In this document: positions 11,656-24,281 of the stretch, piece by piece | Position numbering within the stretch: the stretch's first letter is position 1 | How the letters are laid out: each line of letters starts with the position of its first letter | From: Neopestalotiopsis rosae | Taxonomy: Eukaryota; Ascomycota; Sordariomycetes; Amphisphaeriales; Sporocadaceae | Length of the DNA stretch: 64,000 nt | Assembly (NCBI GenBank): GCA_023078685.1 | Contig: JALGAS010000005.1 | Coordinates: 4,154,001 to 4,218,000, forward strand | Reading direction: 5' to 3' | Notes under the pieces: model-generated | Databases searched by the model: none | What the model was told of the DNA's origin: nothing | Seen by the model: the letters and a program-made list of their open reading frames with translations, nothing else | Position numbers and translations under genes: made by a program

Positions 11656-13129
11656 ATGGCGTCGCTAGCCCAGTCACAGCAAGAAGCCGTACAAGAATTC
11701 TTCAGAGACCACCCAAACATCCCCTACGCCGTCCCGTCGTCGCCAAACTACGCAGCGCTGCGCGCCACCTTTATCGTGGACAACCCGGCCGTGCCCCTCG
11801 CCATCGCGCGGCCGCAGAACGCCGACGACGTGGCCGCCATTGTCAAGTTCTGCGCCGCGGCGCAGCCCAGCGTGCCCTTTGTCGTGCGCTCCGGCGGCAA
11901 CAACCTCTTTGGCAAGTCGCAGGTCGACGGCGCCCTGACTATCGACATGCGCGACATTCGGTACTGTCGCGTGGACGACGACGAGGGGGGCAAGACGTCG
12001 GCCCGGATCGGCGGCGGCATCCTCGCCGGCGATCTCGTGCGGGAACTGTCGCGAGAGGGCGTCGTGACCGCCTCTGGTACCGTCCATTTCATTGGCTACG
12101 TCGGGTGGTCGACCTATGGCGGCTATGGTCCGTTTTCTGCCAACTTTGGCTACGGCTTTGAACAGATCCTCGCCGCCAGGGTGGTCCATTGGCAGGGCGA
12201 GATCGTGGACGCGGACGCCGACATGTTGAGAGGCATTCGAGGTGCTGGTGGCTCCTTTGGTATCATTGTGGAGATGACCACTAGAGTCCGCCCTCTGACA
12301 AAGGTCTGGCAATCTTGTGACCCATGAGTTCCGATAATATGCAGAGATGAAGCGCTAAACACTTGAGTAGATTATGTCGGGGTTCATGGTCTACGACACC
12401 AGCGAAATCGTCGACACGGTCACGACGTACTGCCGAGGTCTTCAAAGCCTTCGCGACGACGGATGGCCGAAGCAGTTGTGCGTGGCACCTCTATTTCTGT
12501 GCACGCCAGACGGTCTAAAGTTGCTTTCGCACTTCATGTGGAGCGAGGACGACGAGATTGCCGGAACCAGCTGGCTAAACAGAGTCTCCCAGCTCGGCCG
12601 GAACCTTCACAACGGTGTGCGTCGTACGACGGTGCTTGAAGCCATGGGCGACTTCAATACGGCAATACCGCAGGACGGCCGGGGCTCCGTCAATACCGTC
12701 AGTCTGCGGAGACTAACCGATAACTGCGTCGCTGTCATCGCAAAGTATGTAGAAATCATGCCCCGACACGTGGGTAACGGCTTTGCCATCCACGTTGCGC
12801 CCAAGCCAGCGGAATCGAGCATACGGGACTCTGTGTTCGCCGTATCAGAGGAGCACTATATGCTGGAGCTCCTCGCTACACCACGACTGGAAGAAGGCTT
12901 GGACGAGTCTCGGCGTTGGGGAGCAGACTTTGTGGCCGAGCTTTTGAGTACCGAGGCGAGGAATATCCTTCCATCTACGTATATCAACCTGACGCCGCCT
13001 GGCCGCACCACGCTGGAACAAATCTACGGAGAGAATTTTGCGTCTGTCATGGAGCTCAAGCAAAAGTATGATCCTCAGAATGTTTTCAAGCTGGCCACAC
13101 CTTTTTCTTATATCCCGCCCACCAAGTAG
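11656..13129 (+). CDS. FAD-linked oxidoreductase (BBE/6-hydroxynicotine oxidase-like) with Asn in place of the flavin-linking His
   Basis: Two exons: 11656-12303 and 12371-13129, giving 468 aa. The FAD-binding domain (PF01565) reads ARPQNADDVAAIVKF, FVVRSGGNNLFG, ARIGGGI and GYVGWSTYGGYG. The C-terminal BBE segment is YGENFASVMELKQKYDPQNVF. In most relatives the second FAD-contact motif is R-S/G-G-G-H, where His binds the flavin 8-alpha carbon. Here residue 82 is Asn. There is also no obvious second-site Cys, so FAD is probably bound non-covalently. No signal peptide is evident, suggesting an intracellular enzyme. The intron donor (GTCTGG) is weak but needed to avoid a stop and keeps phase 0. 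Exon 1 is much more GC-rich than exon 2. An in-frame ATG at 11581 is an alternative start. Confidence 0.85.
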
Positions 13130-13382
13130 TCGGAAAATGATGCACTGAAATAGGTTCAGTGGCAATTACATTTATCCATCAGTCTTCATTCATCAGATGG
13201 GGAACATCAGCAGATGTCATCACAGACTGCAGTCGGAGCGTGAGCAGATCACAGGTGTATAGTCATTTTGTCAAATCATTCAATATCAATCATTTATTTT
13301 CCTATGATATCTAATTTTCATAGTTCTGTGAAGCACGCTCGCGTATGCGAAAGGAAAAAGACAGCAGAACAACACCTCATTT

Positions 13383-15527
13383 TTAATGCAGACCCATCTC
13401 GCCCTCCTTTGCCATGTGTTGTTGGCATTGAACGAGAATCTTGACTTGCTCTCCCACTTGCCCTAGTCTGCCGAGCACCTTCTTGTTGGCGTCCGTGAAG
13501 TTGAGGATGGTGTATGGAATGCCGGTTTCCTTGCAAAACTCCTTGACAAAGACCTGGGTCTTTCGGAGGTTGTGACGAGGCACTCGAGGGAACAGGTGGT
13601 GCACAGCCTGGAACTGCAGTCCACCGTGGTAGAAATCCAACCAAGCTGGGCAGTCGACATCCATCGTGGTGCGCAGCTGGCGCTGGGGAAAGGACTCGGT
13701 CTCACCAAGATCCGAAGTCGGCATACCCCAGTGAGACAGGTTGATTTGGATGTGAAGGGGCATCGGCACAATGTGCGAGACGAGCACGAATAAGACGCGG
13801 ATGGTCCAGGTCGGAAGAGCGCACCACACCAGGCAGTATCCGTAGAGGAACCAGTAGCAGGCCATGAAGGTGATCTCTGTTGGGCGAATCCACCATGCCT
13901 TGGTGTTTCCGAGCGACGAGGACTTTCTTGAGAGCACATGGCCCCACGACAGAAGATAGAGATTGAAACGAGCAATAGCCATGACAGGATAGTAGGTGTA
14001 GTGCTGGTAGGGAACCAGAAAGTCGGCTGCGGCGTCCCAAGCAAAGACAAATCCATCGTAGTAGGTTGACTTGATGGACTTGAAGAACTCCGGGCATACA
14101 GCAAATAGAGGGACATTCTGAATATCAGGGTCGTGTTCCTAGACGAGGTTAGATGTGGCAACAAAGAATTTGAGACAGATGAAACATACAGGGTGGTTTG
14201 TGATCAAGTGGTGGACATTGTGACTACTCTTCCACCAGCCCATGGAAAGACCACAGCAGAAATCGGCGATGAAGATGGCGATGAGGGAGTCGAAGGAAAA
14301 GTTGTGCGTGATGGCACCATGTCCTGCGTCATGTGCAGAGAACATGATCTGATGCCAGAAAAGGCCCAGGAAGACGGCAGAGGTCATGTACCATTCGTAT
14401 CGCAGAGCCACCAACATGGAGACAAATAGCGTCGTGTATCGAGCCATCTCCTTGCCGTAGTCGAGGTACGGACAGTTGTACAGGCCAGCATCTTGCACCT
14501 TCTGGTGCAGTTCGCGGTACTTCTGCACAATGTCGGCCTGCACCAGTGGGTTCAATGAAGGGTACTCTGAGATGTCACGATCAATGTCATCTTGGATGCA
14601 CTTTTCAGTCCATTCTGCAGCGGACAATGTGGGAATTGCAGAGGAGCTGGCCTCGACGCCAGCATGGCCCTGAGTCTTTGCATTTCCCTTGGTTCGCCTC
14701 TGTGTGATGGACTTCTCCGTCTCAAGGACGGCCGACGATGCATCGCCATCTACGCTGCTGCACTCGGAGGTGAGGGAGGTTCGATCTGATAGATCATCGG
14801 TGGTTTCGGCATCGGCATCTGCATCGGTGCTAGAGTCGCTGATATCGTCCTCAACAGTAGCGACAATAGTCTCCTGCTTGGTATAGATGCCGCCCCGGAT
14901 GGGTGGTGTCATGTTAATCCAGGGTCCATTGGGCTTCCGGCCAATCCGGTAGGCCTTCATTGTCTTCAGTGTGGCCTCACTGTGGTACCTGCATTAGGGT
15001 GGTCATATGTCAGCAATTGGTTCGTTGTTCGGACTTAGGGGATTTATGGATGCCCGACGCCCCGCGCGAACCCGCGACAGCGAGGGCGAAAGGCGCGCCA
15101 TGACATTTTAGTAGACATCGCAACCGCCAATTCAAACATTTGTAACTTTCTTCCTTTTTTTTATTCTTGTGCAATGAGACATGATGCCTTGTTTTCCCAC
15201 ATCATAATGTGAAAACAAACAGATAATCCTCAATTTCCCCCTTTCCCTCGCGAATGCAAGTTCCGATTGACAACACCAAATAATATTTACGGCGAATGGA
15301 ATACGATGCTAGGAAAAGGCGCTGAAAGAGGGCACTTACACCTTGATTTCGTCTGTCGAGTCGCGACCGACCATGTGCAAAATGGCGAGTCGGCCGCCAG
15401 GGTGTCGGTTGAGCCATGAGTCGAGTCGAAGGACATAATCTTCAAAGATGACCAGAGTTTGGCCGTCGGCAATCTTGCTTTCGATGTCGCACCGCGTGAT
15501 GGTGCGGTCGCGATCCATGGTGGGCAA
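13383..15527 (-). CDS. Cytochrome b5-fused sphingolipid delta-8 desaturase
   Basis: Three exons: 15340-15527, 14190-14988 and 13383-14138, giving 580 aa. The N-terminal cytochrome b5 domain has haem ligands His42 (in HPGG) and His65 (YHSEATLK). The membrane desaturase domain carries three histidine boxes: HDAGH (282-286), HNVHH (319-323) and QAVHH (506-510). The Gln in box 3 is the hallmark of front-end desaturases. In fungi this architecture introduces the delta-8 double bond into the sphingoid base of glucosylceramide in the ER. An acidic Ser/Asp/Glu-rich insert (about residues 108-147) separates the two domains and looks disordered. Exon 1 covers almost exactly the b5 core. The ATG at 15518 is an alternative start. 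Upstream DNA is unusually long and gene-free. Confidence 0.93.
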
Positions 15528-18500
15528 TTGGCGAGGCGGTTGTTCGGGGGAAAAGTGTGTTGTGGTCTCAACTCGGTTGCAGTGTGATTGTGACGGAGCG
15601 CTGCTATTTCAACTGGTCGCACCGAATTATTGTCCAGGGGATCAGGTCGCGCTCTCTTTTAAATGACTGGATGCCACGTCTCGAGTGCCAACGATTACGA
15701 GTTGGAAAGAGGTAGCGGCGTTTGCTTGGTGCTGGTAGGCAAGGAAAGAGTGAACAGACAAGGACTCTCTTTGGTCAAGCGAGTACCTCAGTCAAATGAG
15801 AATATGGAAAGAAGGGGGCCGAGGAAGAGAAAGACAGAGGCGAGTAGGTCGACTTTTGATGCAACGGAAGCAGGTCGGCAAAGGGGAACGGACAATGGAT
15901 CACAGAGAACAGACACAACGCTGGGGGAACTCAGCCAAGCAATTGGCAGCGGCGAATCTGTCAACAGAACGACGCTTTCTTCTCCATGTCCATATACATC
16001 AACCACGAGGATGGGGACGCAACTAACCTAGGCGTTTGCAGCGCACCATGTCCGACCATTCTAACCATTCTAACCTACCTGGCCATGCCCGCAGCCCACC
16101 GCGGACGGAGGTGGGAGGTGGGCACTGTGGCTTTTCGCCTGCGTGCTCAATCTCGCCTCCGTTTCTTGGAAGATTGGACGAAAGAAGGAAAAAAAAAACC
16201 TACGCTGGAGAGGGATTATTCCATACGCCTATGCCATGTAGCGCGCCTAGGCCCCCGACAATCGCCAAATCGCCAATCTCCAAGAGCTAAGGGAAACGAG
16301 CTACGCACCAGCTGCCTACCTGTTTTGCGCATCTTTGCAGTTCAATATTCCCACCCCTGCTCGCTCCATAGGGGACTGGCTGGTCTTGGCCCACGGCTAT
16401 TTCCATTTTTCTTGGACCCCTAAAGGATCCGGCTGGGGCCTGTGCTCGGTGCAGATTTACTATGGCCGTGCCTCTCTCTTTACAGCCGTTATTGATCTAT
16501 GCCGGTCATAACAGTAATCTTGTCTCAACAAACGGCACATGCATCAAATTGGACGATTCTGGAAAAAGATCATGCCATCGTCTCCAACTTCAAAGGTTGT
16601 CGTGTGTCCCAGAAGCACCTGCTTTGCCTGCCAGGAGCCTTGGTGAATTGATTACTGTGTAGGTATGTACCTTACCTTAAGCGACGAGGTACATGGAATA
16701 TGCAGATTGGGTGTGTTCTCCTTCGCCAGAAGACCTAGCTGATGAACCCCTTTACGTATTCCATGCCGCTGGGCGCCCGTGGAGCTGGGTCCAAGAAGCC
16801 AATCACAAGAGCTACTGGCGCTACCCCGCGGGCCTACATATTGGCGTAAAAGTGATACGTATGTCCCCTGTCTCATTCTAGTTCAGCTAGGGTCTTCCGC
16901 GAAGGAAGAACGAAATCCGAAAATTTACTTCGAGAACCCGAGGATTAAAAAGGAACGGCTCCATACTGTTACGAACATCGTTACGAACTGACTAACCTAA
17001 GTTTGGGTGGGACAGGACCCTGAGAAAAGAGGGGAATCAGAGCGCAATGCCGTTATGACAAGCCAAGCTTGTACGTAACCAAGCGCCAGCGCCAGTCGCA
17101 TTGGCACGATAGTAAGAATTCACGAACTACTGGCCACTGATGGCGAAGACTCGTGGCTTGCGCTGCTGAAAATCTCATCACCAGACCTCCCTAATAAGTA
17201 TCTCATCTACAGACGTACGCATCCAAGGTACCTTTTCTACCAAGTACCTGACTTGGAGGCCCTCCTTGGTAGACACACTTACAGAGTTGCATACCACCCA
17301 CGTGGGCGAAAACTTGGGCGTATCTCGACCCTCAGTGGTCAGGTTCCAGGTTATGTGGCATTCTTGCCTAAGGAAAAAAACCGGTCACAGCCAGGTGCGC
17401 AGATATTTAAAGGAGAGACCAAGGAGAGCTGACGATCTCGACGCATTCCAAACGTTTGGAACCACTTTCTTCCATGTTCTTGCCATGTTCTTGCCATGAA
17501 ACAGGGAAAGTTGGACCTTGGATGGCAGGTAGATCCCCCCCCCCTGAACCAGCAGACGGGTCTGGACTCCAGACCCTCCAGACAGATGCAGCTTGGAGAG
17601 ATCCCATCTAAATTTCAGATTGGGGCGCAGGGCGGAGTTCCGGCGCGCTCTAGGACTAGCTCTGCCGTAGCCCCAAAACCCCCGCAGCAAGCCGACTTAC
17701 CTAGGTAGAAGCTAGCAGCAGCAACACTCCAATTGGCAACTCGCCTCCGGCACGATGCTCCTATCCCATCCTAGATCAATATTATATTCTACCTACTCCA
17801 TACGCAAGAGATTACCTAATATTGCACCTGGACCGTTTTGTGTCATGAAGGATGCATCTTCTGATCAACGCGTACTGTATAGCATTCTTCATGACTGGTG
17901 CAACATGAATATTTCACAATGGGAGGTGGAACAAAGAAAAGAAAAAGGAGTGCACAGAGGAAAGTTGAACCGGTCAATGAGTCGGATATTTTTCCGCCCG
18001 TGTCATTATCACTTAGCGGTCAATCATTGCGACAATCCGAGAATATCGCATTTCCTTAAACGTCTGCCTAGTTTTCTAGGTTCGTACGCACGGTACGGTA
18101 CGCGCAGGCGCCAATCGGAGGTGGCTGATTGGGATGTCACGCAGGTCCACGGGTATGTCACAGTGGAGGTTGGTGGTGACCGATTTGCACAGTAGTGTAG
18201 TAGTTCTAGAAAACGAAGAACACCTTGTCTCCTTGATACTTGCTCAGCCTCCCAAGATCATCATCGGTATGTAGATCATGCCTGCTCGGGCTGCTCGCAT
18301 CTCTCGCATCCGCGCCGTAAATATGGCGAGTTTCAACCTGCGCGCATCAATGGAGCCCCCCCCCAAGGGGGCCCCTCCAGGGAATCTAGTGCCGTCCCCG
18401 GGGAGCCCACTCAGTGCTCGTTCGTGGTCGGTTTAGCGCTGCTGAGGGGATACTACGTATAAAACGATGAGCCGCAAGACTAGATTATATCACAGACGGT

Positions 18501-19366
18501 CGAAGTGTCTAATCAGTTTTATTGCCGCCTTGAGTTTTATCGACTCTCTCGGTGTTGGCTATTTGAATCTAATCTATAGAGATCATTTCTCGTATTTCAT
18601 CGGCCCTTCGTTTTTTCGCATTCTCAACCGTATCAGCTTTCTGTACAGTACCTTACTTTCACGACTATTGTAATTGGCACTAAGAACGGCGGCCGCCAGC
18701 AGCCGGGCGAGTGCAGACCTAGAAGACGTGATTTATGCTTTTTCTCTTGACGCGCAGGACGCTCAGGGTCCATTTGAGCGGCTTTTGGGTGCAACACGCG
18801 CATTTGTTTGATTCTCGATGACGACCAGATTCCAATATTCAAACATCTTTTGAATCCCTCGTTTCGCCTCCCGCACAACCTTTGCGTACGTGCTTCCCCA
18901 TTTGGCGTACTAGTGGTGAACGCCGATAGGACGGTCGGGCCGAGTTGCGCTCAGCCCTGGCAAGAAGGACCTCGGCGCTGAAGCCACAACAAGGTACCAG
19001 TACAATCGTGATCACAATGCGCTCACTCAAGGTTCCTGGCATGTATGAACCGCGCCATTATTCCGCAGATTTCATGTGAGGATAAAGATGAAGATGAAGA
19101 TATTCCGCAGAATAAGTAATAATCTTCATGAGCAAGTGTTCTTCACATTGCAATCAAATTTTCAGTGGATAGGAACAGAAGACAAAACTATCAAAGGTCA
19201 TAGACCAATGTAAGGCTGGGCAACAGAGAGACTTGTCAAGTGAACATATATCTATAATCATCACTGAGACAGACATGCCTCAAGTCTGACTCTCAACAGC
19301 TCGTGCTGCTCTAATACTAATGAAATATCAGTCCGTGATTTAACGGATGTGTCATACTCGTGCTAA
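15528..19366. other. 3.8-kb gene-free stretch
   Basis: No frame has a domain or believable exon structure. It contains C-runs (near 17537-17549 and 18357-18365), scattered AAGGTACC/TACCTTACC elements and a GATGAA-type repeat at 19083-19100. I see no transposon termini. The first 1-1.5 kb is presumably the desaturase promoter. Confidence 0.5.
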
Positions 19367-20059
19367 TGTAAAGCAGGAAAGCTGGCCAGCCGTGAGGGGA
19401 GAGTCAATAAATGCAGCAGCTTTCACATTCATGGTAGCATCGACGATGCTCGCCGTTTGTGCTGCTACTCAGGCCCTGAACCATTGGCCATTTTTGATTT
19501 GGCATTCATAATAAATGACGAATTGGCCATCAGCGGCATGGCGCTTAGAACTATTGATGCTGCATTCAACCTAAAGAGCCCGCCTGATGAGAATCGATTC
19601 AACATGTTTGCCAATTTATCAGAATCTCTGAACGTCTTTGGGGGCCAAGTTCTAGATGTCCTCGAGGATTTCGTCGACAGCGCCATCAATGACACTCCTG
19701 GTACAACCTCCTTGCAACAATCGGTAATGGCAACACACTACCACAACAAGTCCGACGAAACTACTGCCGTACTTTTCAACGGGACCTTCGTATCACCACT
19801 CCCTGGAATTAACGAGTCCCTCGCGGCTTCACAGGGTCACTTGACTGCAGCACTATCGGCACCAATCATCAACGCTCACTGGCAACTTGCAAGGACTGTA
19901 GTTATTAAAGCCTCAGCTAATAGTCTTAATGGAGATTATTGCACTGGTAACAACTATGCACCAAGCTTCGCGAAGTTCCGCGATAAGGAGGGAGATCTCT
20001 GGGCAATCGTTCCGATACTTCAGGACCCCAAGATCTCTACCTATGCTGACAAATTTTGA
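19367..20059 (+). CDS. Unrecognised ORF of about 200 codons, 5' end unresolved
   Basis: An open frame runs from about 19367 to a TGA at 20057-20059, but has no in-frame ATG before MALRTIDAAF (around 19540). Either an upstream exon is missing from my model or the 5' end is decayed. The product has several N-glycosylation sequons (NLS, NDT, NKS, NGT, NES) and aromatic/Gly segments, suggesting a secreted or lumenal protein. I recognise no domain. It stands alone in a gene-poor stretch. Confidence that it is expressed is low. Confidence 0.35.
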   Translation, partial: CKAGKLASREGRVNKCSSFHIHGSIDDARRLCCYSGPEPLAIFDLAFIINDELAISGMALRTIDAAFNLKSPPDENRFNMFANLSESLNVFGGQVLDVLEDFVDSAINDTPGTTSLQQSVMATHYHNKSDETTAVLFNGTFVSPLPGINESLAASQGHLTAALSAPIINAHWQLARTVVIKASANSLNGDYCTGNNYAPSFAKFRDKEGDLWAIVPILQDPKISTYADKF

Positions 20060-21304
20060 TCGAAGGGATTATTTGCATCGATAATAGGACTAAAAGAACT
20101 GAAGAGTCTTGGACTTGGTATGTTCACCGTCTCTCAAGCAGCATATTCCTACTACAAGCCGAATGGTCTCAACACCATAAATACTCTGACACCAGGGATA
20201 ATTTCGGGGTTGACGAGCTTGAACCCAAGAAATACATAAATCAGGTTTGGCTTCCTTCAATTCACCATTTTGCGATCTCGAATATACGCCGCGGCCAAGG
20301 GATATGGATATCCGCGAATGTCAAAGGGTCAGTCCGAACTCTGAGACTGCTCCTCTCGTTATTAACATTATATAGGAAAATAACAAGGACCAATATCAGC
20401 AGACTATTTGTATACTGTATATACATGTAATCCGCGGTTGTTGGTTTGAGTATGGGGCGAAAGGCTGGCCCTACAGCGCAGACGACGTGGCAACGGGGTG
20501 TGCAGGTGTTGGGCATTGGCCAGATCCCGAACGATGGCCACTACCACCCAAAGATTAAGGCTACAAGAGAAGGTACGGTCATGCTTATATAAGCGTCTAT
20601 ATTCTTCTTTTCTGTATGGCCTCATTATCCTTGAAACGTTGGCAAAGGGGAAAGAGCGGGTTAAGGTCTGGTGCGACGTGGAGCTACTCAAAATTTGTGA
20701 TAATGTCATCGTCTCCCATGACAGGCGTGTGCTTGGTAGCAGAGTTGCTGGCAATCGAAGAAATGTATCGGTTATTTACGATGTTTCAGTGGACTATTGT
20801 ATGCCGATTCCCAAGAAATGTCGGAGTACTGGCCGGCTGGGAGTCAGTTCGCGTCACTTCCCCTCGTGACGCATATATGCAGCCATGGATCCGTCGGCTT
20901 TCCCGTTCTCCCCGTTGCTTTGACAACTGAGCCCTATGGTTTGTACTTCATTCTCTTGTCTAAACGTATCCTGCTAGGAAGTCTCCACGTTGGTCCTGGA
21001 TTGTTGCTCAGTCCGCCGTCTTCATCTTGACCGGGTAGACCTGATCTTGCAGCATGCGGGATCCTAGGATATCCACCTGCTCTGGAACTATCTTCATCTC
21101 TCTGGAACACCTCGGCTTCACGAATAGAAGATAAAAACAGAACCTAGGTCTAGTGGAAAGTCTACAGTGCACAATGTAGCCAGTGAGATCAAGTTGCCTA
21201 TCAGCAGGTCTCTCTCGTACCTACTTTATCGTCGATCACGAAATCACGATCAAAGAATTAACTGCGTCGAAATCGTACTGTTTTCTAATTATACGGCTGA
21301 TGAT
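20060..21304. other. Intergenic stretch, no gene seen
   Basis: Several short overlapping frames, none with recognisable motifs or splice logic. Confidence 0.5.
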
Positions 21305-22821
21305 TTAATCCCGGGTGATGGTCCAGTGAGTGGTTTTTACCACCTGATTGGTCGGCGTCGATGCTTTGCTTTCCGTCAAGCGTCTCTCGGAGTTTCCATC
21401 ATCGCTGCCGTTCTCTTCAGCGCGGTGCTCCACAAGTGTTTTGCTTTTGATTCCCAACACGTTGTAATTCTCCAACTCGAGAGCGGTCTCAATGCCAATG
21501 GTCTGATCGTCCGCAATCCCGAGTCTTCTGGCGATGCGCTGTCTCGCACCAGACGCGTGAGATCCAGAGTTGTTGCTTGGGTCGGAGCGCTTCGGCTCCT
21601 CCTCCAATTTCGAAGAGGACTTGCGAGACCTATACCTGGCATAGAAGGGCCGCATCATGGGTATGTTGGTGCACATTATACCAAAGATAAGTTCCAACCC
21701 GAGGAGGAGGATCGTATCGCCCATCGTGCCTGTAATGTTTGAAACCAAATCGACTCGGACCAGCTCGACGATCCGAACCACGCCAATAATGCAGCATCTG
21801 TGTCTAATTAGAACCCGAGTAAGAGCGCAAATCGAGTGCGTCGGTGCACGACTTACGCGAACCCAAGCGCGAAACAGGAAGCCATAGCGAGCTTTTCGGT
21901 CCTCCGCATCCTCAAATGCCAGATGGTGTACATAGGCATGCCCATGATGGCCAAGTCGGTGGCTATATTCGTTGCACAGAGCGATATCATGATGGTTATC
22001 TGGTCCATACAATGTCCGAGACGTGCAGTGGACCACTGCTGCTCGATCGGGTCGCAGAGAAAGATGAAGATGAACGTGAAGGTAATGGCCCAGACCAGGA
22101 TGACGCCGATCATGACCATGGTTGAGCGCATCATAAGAGTCGATACGCCGAAGCATCTGCGATAAAATAACAGAACACTGAGCTTCAATGATGTGAGTGC
22201 CCAGAGGTATAATGTTTCGCATACGAAAAGACCCTGGAAGAAGTCAGTCGAGCGTGGTCGCATGATGCGACGGAACCGCGAGAGGTGAACTCTACCTTCA
22301 TGATGTATTCCAAATCCGCCGTGACTAAGTATATAAATTAGTGACCGTTGTGCTGAGCTCAAATGGTCCACTTGGCGGGCATTGATATGTCTGAGGGACA
22401 ACCGTCCATTGCAGCGAGATTGAATGGCGAAAGTAGAATTGACTCACGATCAGCAAACTCTGGAGTCGTCGGCAGGTAATCGTATCCATTTCCTGATAAC
22501 GAGACTGTCAAATGTTAGCTGACTTGAAAATGCCTAAATGCTGGCAATCATTGAGAAACTCACAAGCTACTTGCATGCCAATGACGCATATCGTCACCAT
22601 CTGCAGTCAGTATTAGCAACCCCTTTTGATGCAGTCCGAGAATGGGCGCCAACCAGAGCAACAACCGCCAATACATCGTCGATTCCAAGGCCCGGGCCCG
22701 TTATGCGCCCATATATTCGAAGAAAAACAAAGATTGCGCTTCCAAACAGTAGGAAGACATTTGCAATGAGTGCATCACGGGCACTATCTGTCATCGGTAT
22801 GACAACTGGAGGACCTATCAT
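21305..22821 (-). CDS. PTH11-like / rhodopsin-domain integral membrane protein
   Basis: Six exons: 22654-22821, 22564-22600, 22448-22504, 22296-22324, 21857-22233 and 21305-21797, giving 386 aa. The phases close exactly. Predicted membrane helices include LIANVFLLFGSAIFVFLRI, LYLWALTSLKLSVLLFY, MVMIGVILVWAITFTFIF, the ISLCATNIATDLAIMGM segment and TILLLGLELIFGIM. The central CETLYLWALTSLKLSVLLFYRR stretch and the R-rich loop after it are typical of the fungal rhodopsin domain (PF20684) of PTH11-related proteins. The cytoplasmic C-terminus (about 130 residues) is charged and Ser-rich. There is no CFEM domain, so this is the non-CFEM subclass. A plasma-membrane sensor role is family-based inference. 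Three very small exons (29-57 nt) lower certainty at the N-terminal end, and ATG 22803 is an alternative start. Confidence 0.8.
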
Positions 22822-24281
22822 TATGACCGAAAATGGTGGAGGAACATCCAGTGGAGCGTCGTCGTGACTAGGAAGAAACAGCAACAAAAAAAAAAGAAAA
22901 TTCAATACATAGAACGAGGTCAAAAGATATAGCGCGACTTGTTATTTGAAGATATCTCCATCTTTCTCTTCCAGAGCGTTTGCAATTGAAAATTCTCCAT
23001 GGCCCAATATTGATCTACGTTTTAAGAGTTGGCCGTTACATGACTGACGGATATCGCAAATCTGGAGGCGGTTAACCAAGTTCCCCGAGTCAAAACCCTG
23101 TCAAGATTGTAAGAGACTAGCCATGGGGGTACGTCTTCCGAAAGTATAAATATTTCCCAGTGGAGTCAGCCGTTGTTCAGCCGTTACGGATGCGGACAAA
23201 AGAGGAAACGACTTGGCATAGCATTTGCGCATGCCATTGAGACGCGTACGGGTGATTGCAGCATTGGTAAATCACAGACAGGGAGCAAAATTGTCGAGTT
23301 GAGGGAATATTGTCGAAAACTAGAAATAGAAAACAGACAGACAGACAGCCAAACAATTTGCATCAATTAGTTGCAATGCCACGAAAAGAATCACTGATCA
23401 TCAGCCTAAGAAGACCAGAAGCCTAACAACAACAAAAGCTCATTATATTTCCTCATTCATCTTTTGCGGATATCTCAGTGGTATCCATTCTGGCAATTAT
23501 TGTAATATCTGGCCAGACTATGTCGCCGGCGGGCCATTCCGGACCAGGGTCATCTAACTGACCAGGCTTGCTTTGCGTCAATGGTGATTGGAACGAACCC
23601 TAGATCTTGTGGTGGGAATGTGTCCACTTCCACACAGATTCGCAACCAGTTGCAATCAAGCCACTATGGGGCCCGTATTGTGCATCTCCATATCGCTTAG
23701 TCCATCCGAGCTAGGATTCTGTGCGAAAAGAGCAGTGTTCAGCAATCATGAAGGCGTAAGTTCCAGCTCATATCTTGGGCCATGAAAGCGCGCATAATCA
23801 TTCATATCATGATGAACGAGATACGGCTGGTATCTGGCCCATACTTTCCATCTGCCGTGGTGCGCCGTTGCTTCCATACCAATAAGGCCGCGATTATTGG
23901 CTGCCAACACCGGTACGCCAAGACTATAGACAGGGGCGCTGGCGTCCGCCTGCGGCACAGCACACGGGGGGCACCGGGATCTCTTCCGCCCCTTGTCAAT
24001 TCCATTCTCCTGGCCTTATTGGCCTACCGATATTTTGAACAGGAAACGCGAGCCCCGACCCTTGATCATGGAGAAGGGGGGGATTATCATCTTGCGATCC
24101 AGCATTGTATCGGGTTCAGAAAATGTCGATTTTCCCGAGAAGCACAAAAAAAGCCTCCCGAGAGCCGGCCCGCTCGCTGAATTTTTTCTGTTTGATATTT
24201 GGTCCTCCTCCTCTCATCGACTCGCGCTGATGCAACCTTGACTCAACACACATTCTCGATCAGGAGACGGCAGTCGCCAGT
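22822..24281. other. Divergent intergenic region
   Basis: Lies between the membrane-protein gene and the P450 gene. It holds a short ACAG tandem repeat near 23335-23348 and no credible coding region. Confidence 0.5.

Noticed and set aside
11674..12312. 212-codon minus-strand open frame opposite exon 1 of the FAD oxidase
   Set aside because: Shadow of the GC-rich exon; composition is not protein-like and the sense gene is complete.
13463..14164. 233-codon minus-strand frame inside the desaturase
   Set aside because: Alternative frame of exon 3 of the desaturase, Ser/Pro/Arg-rich, no histidine boxes.
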